64,000 nucleotides of DNA from Pseudomonas citrullilanati (GTDB lineage Bacteria; Pseudomonadota; Gammaproteobacteria; Pseudomonadales; Pseudomonadaceae): NCBI RefSeq assembly GCF_030580855.1, contig NZ_JAUQOP010000012.1, positions 62,001 to 126,000 of the forward strand, given 5' to 3'. Under the pieces are notes generated by a model. It did not search any database. It saw only the letters and a program-made list of their open reading frames with translations, and was not told where the DNA came from. The number at the start of each line of letters is the position of its first letter. Positions within the stretch are counted from its first letter, which is position 1. The position numbers and the translations under genes are program-made. This document shows positions 57,876 through 64,000 of this stretch, in pieces.

Positions 57876-58397
57876 GTGGGAACTCCTTGTCATTTTGCCT
57901 TGTTCCAGATGCAGCCTGCGTTCCAGCTGGACCTCGATGAGCTGTCCGCGCGCTACCTGGAATTGGCCCGTGGTGTCCACCCGGATCGGTTTGCCGATGC
58001 CTCCGAAGCCGAGCAGCGCCGGGCGCTGGAGCAGTCTGCCAACCTCAATGAGGCCTACCAGACGCTCAAGCATCCGGCCAAGCGCGCGCGTTACCTGCTG
58101 GCCATCAGCGGCCACGAGTTGCCCCTGGAAGTCACGGTCCACGACCCCGAGTTTCTCCTCCAGCAGATGCAATGGCGCGAAGAGCTCGAAGACCTTCAGG
58201 ACAGCGCCGACCTGGCCGGTGTCGCGGCCTTCAAGCGCCGCCTCAAAGACGCCCAGCACACCTTGAACGAAAGCTTCGCAGCCTGCTGGAACGATGCCGC
58301 GCAACGCGAACAGGCCGAACGCCTGATGCGGCGCATGCAGTTCCTCGACAAGCTCACCTACGAAGTGCGCCAGCTGGAAGAGCGCCTCGACGATTAA
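57876..58397 (+). CDS. hscB: Fe-S assembly co-chaperone HscB
   Basis: A 173-residue J-protein. The GTG start at 57876, with GAGG upstream, gives the family opening [10 protein letters not shown]; the J-domain signature VHPDRFAD is at about residues 32-39, and the C-terminal three-helix bundle ends [10 protein letters not shown]. It binds IscU and stimulates HscA. A longer frame from an upstream ATG would lie inside iscA. Confidence 0.96.
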   Translation: MGTPCHFALFQMQPAFQLDLDELSARYLELARGVHPDRFADASEAEQRRALEQSANLNEAYQTLKHPAKRARYLLAISGHELPLEVTVHDPEFLLQQMQWREELEDLQDSADLAGVAAFKRRLKDAQHTLNESFAACWNDAAQREQAERLMRRMQFLDKLTYEVRQLEERLDD

Positions 58398-58447
58398 CCC
58401 AGTGCCGCTCCGGTCGCACGCCTGATTACAGATAAGTCCTGATTACG

Positions 58448-60310
58448 ATGGCCCTACTGCAGATCGCCGAACCCGGCCAAAGTCCACAACCCCACCAGCG
58501 TCGCCTGGCAGTGGGAATCGACTTGGGTACTACCAATTCCCTGGTCGCTGCCTTGCGCAGCGGTCTTTCCGAACCGCTGGCGGACGAGCAGGGGCAGGTG
58601 ATCCTGCCGTCCGCCGTCCGCTACCACGCCGACCGTGTCGAAGTGGGCGAATCGGCCAAGCTGGCCGCCGCGACCGATCCGCTGAACACCATCGTGTCGG
58701 TCAAGCGCCTGATGGGGCGTGGCCTGGCCGACGTCAAGCAATTGGGCGACCAACTGCCGTACCGCTTTGTCGGTGGCGAATCCCACATGCCGTTCATCGA
58801 CACCGTGCAGGGCCCGAAAAGCCCCGTGCAGGTGTCGGCCGACATCCTCAAGGTGTTGCGCCAGCGGGCCGAAGCCGCATTGGGTGGCGAACTGGTGGGC
58901 GCGGTCATCACCGTCCCGGCCTATTTCGACGATGCCCAGCGCCAGGCTACCAAGGACGCGGCCAAGCTGGCCGGCCTCAACGTGCTGCGCCTGCTCAACG
59001 AGCCGACCGCCGCGGCGGTGGCCTACGGCCTCGACCAGCACGCCGAAGGCCTTGTCGCGATCTACGACCTGGGCGGCGGTACGTTCGATATCTCCATCCT
59101 GCGACTGACCGGCGGTGTCTTCGAAGTCCTGGCCACCGGCGGTGACAGCGCCCTGGGCGGTGACGACTTCGACCACGCCATCGCTGGCTGGATCATCGAG
59201 CAGGCGGGCCTGTCCGCCGACCTGGATCCGGGCGCGCAACGCCATCTGCTGCAAACCGCCTGCGCCGCCAAGGAAGCCCTGACCGACGCCGACAGCGTCG
59301 AAGTGCGCTACGAAGGCTGGAGCGCCGTGCTGAGCCGCGAGGCCTTCGATGCCCTGATCGAGCCGATGGTCGCCCGCAGCCTCAAGGCCTGCCGCCGCGC
59401 CGTGCGTGACTCGGGTGTCGAACTCGAAGACGTCAAGGCCGTGGTCATGGTCGGTGGCTCGACCCGCGTGCCTCGGGTTCGCGAAGCCGTGGCCGAGGCC
59501 TTTGGCCGCCAGCCGCTGACCGAAATCGACCCGGACCAGGTGGTCGCCATCGGCGCCGCGATCCAGGCCGATACCCTGGCCGGCAACAAGCGTGACGGCG
59601 GCGAGTTGTTGCTGCTCGATGTGATTCCATTGTCCCTGGGCCTGGAAACCATGGGCGGCCTGATGGAGAAGGTGATCCCACGCAACACCACCATCCCCGT
59701 CGCCCGCGCCCAGGACTTCACCACCTATAAAGACGGCCAGTCGGCCATGATGGTCCACGTGCTGCAAGGTGAGCGCGAGCTGATCAGCGACTGTCGTTCC
59801 CTGGCGCGCTTCGAATTGCGTGGCATCCCGCCGATGGTGGCCGGTGCCGCGAAGATCCGCGTGACTTTCCAGGTCGATGCCGACGGCTTGCTCAATGTCA
59901 CCGCCCGCGAGCTGGGTTCGGGTGTCGAGGCGAGCATCCAGGTCAAGCCGTCCTACGGCCTGACCGACGGCGAGATCGCGCGGATGCTCAAGGACTCGTT
60001 CCAGTACGCCGGCGACGACAAGGTGGCCCGCGTGCTGCGCGAGCAGCAAGTCGATGCCCAGCGCCTGATCGAAGCGGTGCAGGGCGCCCTGGAAGCCGAT
60101 GGCGATCGCTTGCTCGATGCCGAAGAGCGCATGGTCATCGAGTTGCAGATGCAGGAACTGTCCGAATTGATCAAGGGCACCGATGGCCATGCCATCGAGC
60201 AGCAGACCAAGCGTCTGTCGAGCGTCACCGATGCCTTTGCTGCCCGCCGCCTGGACTCGACGGTCAAAGCCGCCCTGGCGGGGCGCAACCTGAATGAAAT
60301 CGAGGAATAA
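58448..60310 (+). CDS. hscA: Fe-S assembly Hsp70 chaperone HscA
   Basis: A 620-residue DnaK-type ATPase dedicated to IscU. The ATPase domain has [15 protein letters not shown] near residues 19-33 and [24 protein letters not shown] is conserved. The substrate domain follows the linker [18 protein letters not shown]. Length matches HscA. It is followed by fdx after three bases. Confidence 0.97.
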   Translation: MALLQIAEPGQSPQPHQRRLAVGIDLGTTNSLVAALRSGLSEPLADEQGQVILPSAVRYHADRVEVGESAKLAAATDPLNTIVSVKRLMGRGLADVKQLGDQLPYRFVGGESHMPFIDTVQGPKSPVQVSADILKVLRQRAEAALGGELVGAVITVPAYFDDAQRQATKDAAKLAGLNVLRLLNEPTAAAVAYGLDQHAEGLVAIYDLGGGTFDISILRLTGGVFEVLATGGDSALGGDDFDHAIAGWIIEQAGLSADLDPGAQRHLLQTACAAKEALTDADSVEVRYEGWSAVLSREAFDALIEPMVARSLKACRRAVRDSGVELEDVKAVVMVGGSTRVPRVREAVAEAFGRQPLTEIDPDQVVAIGAAIQADTLAGNKRDGGELLLLDVIPLSLGLETMGGLMEKVIPRNTTIPVARAQDFTTYKDGQSAMMVHVLQGERELISDCRSLARFELRGIPPMVAGAAKIRVTFQVDADGLLNVTARELGSGVEASIQVKPSYGLTDGEIARMLKDSFQYAGDDKVARVLREQQVDAQRLIEAVQGALEADGDRLLDAEERMVIELQMQELSELIKGTDGHAIEQQTKRLSSVTDAFAARRLDSTVKAALAGRNLNEIEE

Positions 60311-60313
60311 CTG

Positions 60314-60655
60314 ATGCCGCAGATCATTTTTCTGCCACACGCCGAGCATTGCCCGGACGGTATGGTGGTCCAGGCCGAAACCGGCAAGTCGCTGCTGGAA
60401 GTGGCCCACGACAACCACATCGAGATCGAAAGCGCCTGCGGCGGCGTTTGTGCCTGCACCACGTGCCATTGCATCATTCGCGAAGGGTTCGACTCGCTGA
60501 ACGAAGCCGACGAACTCGAAGAGGACTACCTGGACCGCGCCTGGGGCCTGGAGCCGACATCGCGCCTGACGTGCCAGGCCAAGGTCGGCACCGAGGACCT
60601 GGTGGTCGAGATTCCGAAATATTCGCTTAACCATGCGGCCGAAGCGCCGCACTGA
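60314..60655 (+). CDS. fdx: isc-type [2Fe-2S] ferredoxin
   Basis: A 113-residue adrenodoxin-type ferredoxin. Cluster ligands are in ACGGVCACTTCHC (Cys at the C-x5-C-x2-C spacing) and the last Cys in RLTCQAKV. It gives electrons to cluster assembly on IscU. Confidence 0.97.
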   Translation: MPQIIFLPHAEHCPDGMVVQAETGKSLLEVAHDNHIEIESACGGVCACTTCHCIIREGFDSLNEADELEEDYLDRAWGLEPTSRLTCQAKVGTEDLVVEIPKYSLNHAAEAPH

Positions 60656-60668
60656 TGGTGATACTGTC

Positions 60669-60869
60669 ATGAGCTATGGTTGGACTGATGTACTACGCAT
60701 CGCAGAAGAACTGGCCGAAGCCAAGCCGGACGTGGATCCGAACGCTGTGAATTTTGTCGATTTGCAGCGCTGGATCATGGAACTACCCGGTTTCGACAAT
60801 ACCTCTGGCCGTTGTGGCGAGAAGGTCCTGGAGGCTGTCCAACAGCTCTGGATCGAAGAAATCGACTGA
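60669..60869 (+). CDS. iscX: Fe-S assembly protein IscX
   Basis: A 66-residue acidic protein opening SYGWTDVLRIAEELAE, with NFVDLQRWIMELPGF and a C-terminal EAVQQLWIEEID. IscX binds IscS and Fe and tunes desulfurase activity. It is the last gene of the isc operon; 13 bases follow fdx. Confidence 0.96.
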   Translation: MSYGWTDVLRIAEELAEAKPDVDPNAVNFVDLQRWIMELPGFDNTSGRCGEKVLEAVQQLWIEEID

Positions 60870-60897
60870 TCGACCTGGCAGGTTAGGCAATACCCCT

Positions 60898-60930
60898 GAA
60901 CCCGCGTATAATTCGCGGGTTTAATTTTTC
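60898..60930 (+). promoter_or_regulatory. hairpin with a TATAAT loop between iscX and ndk
   Basis: AACCCGCG (60899-60906) and CGCGGGTT (60914-60921) make a perfect 8-bp stem; the loop is TATAATT. The 3' side is followed by TAATTTTT. The same DNA reads as an isc operon terminator and as a -10 box for ndk. The -35 candidate (TTAGGC, 18 bases upstream) is weak. Confidence 0.65.
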
Positions 60931-60957
60931 GCAAATTACCGTTTCTGGAGTTACACC

Positions 60958-61383
60958 ATGGCTGTTCAACGTACTTTCTCCATCATCAAGCCTGACGCCG
61001 TTGCTAAAAACGTGATCGGCAAGATCGTTACCCGCTTCGAAGACGCTGGCCTGCGCGTTGTAGCTTCGAAAATGAAGCAACTGTCCAAGGCCGAGGCCGA
61101 AGGCTTCTACGCCGAGCACAGCGAGCGCGGTTTCTTCGGTGAACTGGTTGCCTTCATGACTTCCGGCCCGGTTGTCGTTCAGGTGCTGGAAGGCGAAAAC
61201 GCCATCGCTCGCAACCGTGAGCTGATGGGCGCTACCAACCCTAAGGAAGCCGCTGCCGGCACCATCCGTGCTGACTTCGCCGAATCCATCGACGCCAACG
61301 CCGTCCACGGTTCGGACTCCGAAGCCGCCGCTGCTCGCGAAATCGCTTACTTTTTCTCCGCTACTGAAGTAACCACTCGCTAA
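60958..61383 (+). CDS. ndk: nucleoside diphosphate kinase
   Basis: A 141-residue kinase that balances NTP and dNTP pools through a phosphohistidine. It opens [20 protein letters not shown]; the active-site His lies in [16 protein letters not shown]. Length matches the family. GGAG stands nine bases before the start. The TATAAT box at 60907 is about 50 bases upstream. Confidence 0.98.
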   Translation: MAVQRTFSIIKPDAVAKNVIGKIVTRFEDAGLRVVASKMKQLSKAEAEGFYAEHSERGFFGELVAFMTSGPVVVQVLEGENAIARNRELMGATNPKEAAAGTIRADFAESIDANAVHGSDSEAAAAREIAYFFSATEVTTR

Positions 61384-61411
61384 GCCCAGGCTTTTGAGTG
61401 AAGGTGAATCC

Positions 61412-62560
61412 ATGACTACATCGAACGGCAAAACCAACCTGCTGGGCCTGACCCAGCCGGAAATGGAGAAATTTTTCGACTCGATCGGGGAGAAGCGTTT
61501 CCGTGCCGGCCAGGTGATGAAATGGATTCACCACTTTGGCGTCGACGATTTCGACGCCATGACGAATGTCGGCAAGGCCTTGCGCGAAAAGCTCAAGGCG
61601 GTTGCCGAGATTCGCGGCCCCGAAGTGGTCAGCCAGGACATCTCCAGCGACGGCACCCGCAAGTGGGTGGTGCGCGTGGCGTCCGGCAGCTGCGTCGAGA
61701 CCGTCTACATTCCCCAGGGCAAGCGCGGCACCTTGTGCGTTTCGTCCCAGGCAGGCTGTGCCCTGGATTGCAGTTTCTGCTCCACCGGCAAGCAAGGCTT
61801 CAACAGCAACCTCACCGCCGCCGAAGTGATCGGCCAGGTGTGGATTGCCAACAAATCCTTTGGCAGCGTCCCGGCGACCGTCGACCGTGCCATCACCAAC
61901 GTGGTGATGATGGGCATGGGTGAGCCGCTGCTGAACTTCGACAACGTCGTTTCCGCCATGCACCTTATGATGGACGACCTGGGCTACGGCATCTCCAAGC
62001 GCCGGGTGACCCTGTCCACCTCCGGCGTGGTGCCAATGATCGATGAGCTGGCCAAGCACATCGACGTCTCCCTGGCGTTGTCGCTGCACGCACCCAATGA
62101 CGCATTGCGTAACCAATTGGTGCCGATCAACAAGAAGTATCCGCTTAAGATGCTGCTCGAGTCGTGCCAGCGCTACATGTCGTCCCTGGGCGAAAAGCGC
62201 GTGCTGACCATCGAGTACACCCTGCTCAAGGATGTGAACGACAAAGTCGAGCATGCGGTCGAGATGATCGAACTGCTCAAGAACATCCCGTGCAAGATCA
62301 ACCTGATCCCGTTCAACCCGTTCCCGCATTCCGGCTACGAGCGTCCTAGCAACAATGCGATCCGGCGCTTCCAGGATCAGCTTCACCACGCTGGCTTCAA
62401 CGTCACCGTGCGCACCACCCGCGGCGAAGACATCGATGCCGCGTGTGGTCAATTGGTAGGACAGGTGCTGGATCGCACCCGTCGCAGCGAACGCTACATC
62501 GCCGTGCGCGAGTTGAACGCCTCCGACGATGTGGCGCAGAACGCTGCGAACAGTCACTAA
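61412..62560 (+). CDS. rlmN: 23S rRNA (adenine2503-C2)/tRNA methyltransferase RlmN
   Basis: A 382-residue radical SAM enzyme. The cluster motif is [30 protein letters not shown] and the two catalytic cysteines (one late in [10 protein letters not shown]) fit the RlmN mechanism. The start at 61412 gives the usual [17 protein letters not shown]. It follows ndk by 28 bases. Confidence 0.97.
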   Translation: MTTSNGKTNLLGLTQPEMEKFFDSIGEKRFRAGQVMKWIHHFGVDDFDAMTNVGKALREKLKAVAEIRGPEVVSQDISSDGTRKWVVRVASGSCVETVYIPQGKRGTLCVSSQAGCALDCSFCSTGKQGFNSNLTAAEVIGQVWIANKSFGSVPATVDRAITNVVMMGMGEPLLNFDNVVSAMHLMMDDLGYGISKRRVTLSTSGVVPMIDELAKHIDVSLALSLHAPNDALRNQLVPINKKYPLKMLLESCQRYMSSLGEKRVLTIEYTLLKDVNDKVEHAVEMIELLKNIPCKINLIPFNPFPHSGYERPSNNAIRRFQDQLHHAGFNVTVRTTRGEDIDAACGQLVGQVLDRTRRSERYIAVRELNASDDVAQNAANSH

Positions 62561-62572
62561 GAGAGGAACTCT

Positions 62573-63331
62573 ATGTCCCTGCGCTTCGCGCTCATCCTGC
62601 TGTTGGCCGGGCTGTGTTCCGGTTGTGTCCTGTCGGGCGACTACAACCCGATGAAGACCAGCAAGGGGCGCGATGAGGCGCGGGCGGCCTATGTGCAATT
62701 GGGCATCGGCTACCTGCAGCAGGGCATGACCGAACGGGCCAAGGTCCCGCTCAAGAAAGCCCTGGACCTGGACGACAGCGACGCCGACGCCAATGCGGCC
62801 CTGGCACTGGTGTTCCAGGCCGAACTGGAGCCGGAGCTGGCCGACCAGCATTTTCGCAAGGCTCTGTCGGCGCGGCCCCAGGATGCCCGGATCCTGAACA
62901 ACTACGGCGGTTTCCTCTACGAACAGAAACGCTACAAGGAAGCCTATGAGCGCTTCGAGCAGGCCGCCGCCGACACCCTTTACCCGGAACGTTCGCGGGT
63001 ATTCGAGAACCTCGGCATGACGGCCGCGCAATTGGGCCAGCGCGACCTGGCCCGCCAGCAACTGGAAAAGGCCCTGCGCCTCAACCGCCAGCAACCGCGA
63101 GCCTTGCTGGAAATGGCTGAGTTGTCCTACGAAGACAGGCATTATGTGCCGGCGCGTGACTACTACGAGCGTTTTAGCCTGCTCAGCGAGCAAAATGCAC
63201 GTAGTCTATTGCTCGGTGTTCGGCTGGCACATGTGTTTGACGATCGCGACAAGGCTGCAAGTTATGGCCTGCAACTCAAAAGACTCTATCCCGGTACGCC
63301 GGAATATCAGCAATACCTGTCGGAGCAATGA
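62573..63331 (+). CDS. pilF: type IV pilus assembly lipoprotein PilF/PilW
   Basis: A 252-residue lipoprotein with the lipobox LCSGC at about residues 14-18, followed by tandem TPR units (for example YVQLGIGYLQQGMTERAKVP and DARILNNYGGFLYEQKRYKE). In Pseudomonas it places the PilQ secretin in the outer membrane. It follows rlmN by 12 bases and overlaps rodZ by four. Confidence 0.94.
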   Translation: MSLRFALILLLAGLCSGCVLSGDYNPMKTSKGRDEARAAYVQLGIGYLQQGMTERAKVPLKKALDLDDSDADANAALALVFQAELEPELADQHFRKALSARPQDARILNNYGGFLYEQKRYKEAYERFEQAAADTLYPERSRVFENLGMTAAQLGQRDLARQQLEKALRLNRQQPRALLEMAELSYEDRHYVPARDYYERFSLLSEQNARSLLLGVRLAHVFDDRDKAASYGLQLKRLYPGTPEYQQYLSEQ

Positions 63332-64000
63332 TGAAAGCGGCGCATCCCGAAGTTGTAGCAGCGACTCGCGTAAATCCCGGTGAGACCCTGCGTCAAGCCC
63401 GCGAAAGCAATGGTTGGTCGCTGGCCGAAGTGGCCCACAAGCTCAATCTCACCGTGACTTCCCTGAGCAACCTGGAAGCGGGCGCGTTCGACAAGCTGCC
63501 CGGGCACACCTTCGCCCGTGGCTATATCCGCGCCTATGCCAAGTTGCTCGGCATGGACCAGACCGTCCTGGTCCAGCAATTCGATCAATACACCGGTTCC
63601 GACGCCCAGGGCAGCAACGTGCACAGCCTGGGCCGCATCGAAGAGCCGGTTCGCGTTTCCCACACGATCCTGCGAATCGTCAGCCTGTTGTTGCTGATCG
63701 CGGTGATCGGCGGCGGTTTCGTCTGGTGGCAGGACCAGACGTCGTTGCGCAATAAAGAACCGGTGGCCATGAACCCGGAGCACGTCGAGGTCGAAGGTGC
63801 CGACGGCACGACCCAGATCCATCCGCTGGACGAGCCGGAAGACCAGGCCGTCGTGGAAGGCCAGGCCGAAGGCGAAACCAACCTGGCGCTGCCCCAGGCC
63901 CAGGACAGTGTCGACGCCGAAGCGGGTGCCGAGCCAGCGGCCCCGACCACCACCGCACCGGTTGCTCCGGCGCCCGCCACGCCTGCGCCGGCAGCGCCCA
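63328..64000 (+). CDS. rodZ: RodZ-type cell-shape protein, N-terminal part (cut by window edge)
   Basis: The visible 224 residues have an N-terminal XRE-like helix-turn-helix (ETLRQARESNGWSLAEVAHK, ARGYIRAYAKLLG), one membrane helix (ILRIVSLLLLIAVIGGGFVW, about 112-131) and the start of a proline/alanine-rich periplasmic linker. RodZ anchors MreB at the membrane. ATG at 63328 overlaps the pilF stop (ATGA); ATG at 63331 is in frame and equally possible. The C-terminal beta domain is outside the window. Confidence 0.92.
   Translation, partial: MMKAAHPEVVAATRVNPGETLRQARESNGWSLAEVAHKLNLTVTSLSNLEAGAFDKLPGHTFARGYIRAYAKLLGMDQTVLVQQFDQYTGSDAQGSNVHSLGRIEEPVRVSHTILRIVSLLLLIAVIGGGFVWWQDQTSLRNKEPVAMNPEHVEVEGADGTTQIHPLDEPEDQAVVEGQAEGETNLALPQAQDSVDAEAGAEPAAPTTTAPVAPAPATPAPAAP

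Overview
This window looks like a chromosomal segment of a Pseudomonas of the fluorescens group. The sequence is GC-rich. It carries REP elements with the core GTGGGAGCGAGCTTGCTCGC, a second dispersed repeat family built on GTGGCGAGGGGATTTATCCC, and Pseudomonas-type gene orders (queA-tgt-yajC-secDF; trmJ-cysE-iscRSUA-hscBA-fdx-iscX-ndk-rlmN-pilF-rodZ). Species cannot be named from the sequence alone.

Left part (1-20.6 kb), mixed housekeeping and metabolic genes: a chemoreceptor cut by the window edge, an M48 lipoprotein protease, a GDT1-type Mn exporter under a yybP-ykoY riboswitch, rsmC, a D-2-hydroxyacid dehydrogenase, a LysE exporter, a glycosyltransferase/acyltransferase pair, a block of AlkK-like acyl-CoA ligase - DUF1302 - DUF1329 - MalT-like LuxR regulator, ogt, a PhoD-like phosphatase, an orphan TRAP solute-binding protein and a VOC protein.

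Middle part (20.6-46 kb), the accessory and signalling half: a tandem array of about 9.6 units of 137 bp, each holding two inverted REP arms; a 499-residue unknown protein; a likely operon of response regulator (REC-AraC), 7TMR-DISM hybrid kinase and TonB-dependent receptor; a PAS-GGDEF protein; an operon of class II aldolase, DapA-like lyase, DUF2024 and the Rho inhibitor Rof, divergent from an XRE-cupin regulator; an AraC regulator facing an AhpD-like protein and a secreted EF-hand-like protein; then a patchwork of small and conflict-type genes. That patchwork holds a DUF4160/DUF2442-HTH pair with a palindromic operator, DUF6429, a pyocin-like toxin with a colicin E3-type rRNase end plus candidate immunity gene, a LysR/TauE pair, a DUF6124 gene with a structured leader, and an AAA ATPase + DUF4276 pair that resembles two-gene anti-phage systems. 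This patchwork ends at a tRNA-Leu(CAA) gene.

Right part (46-64 kb), core genome on the + strand except suhB: queuosine tRNA modification (queA, tgt), Sec translocon accessories (yajC, secD, secF), a glycine-zipper lipoprotein-like protein, suhB, trmJ, cysE, the complete isc iron-sulfur operon behind an IscR-type promoter, ndk, rlmN, pilF/pilW and the start of rodZ, which runs off the right edge.

The best leads for undescribed biology are the ATPase-DUF4276 pair, the short E3-type toxin with an unusual N-terminus and non-cognate-looking immunity gene, the two-component/TonB receptor operon, the DUF4160-DUF2442 pair with its operator, and the helically phased REP array.
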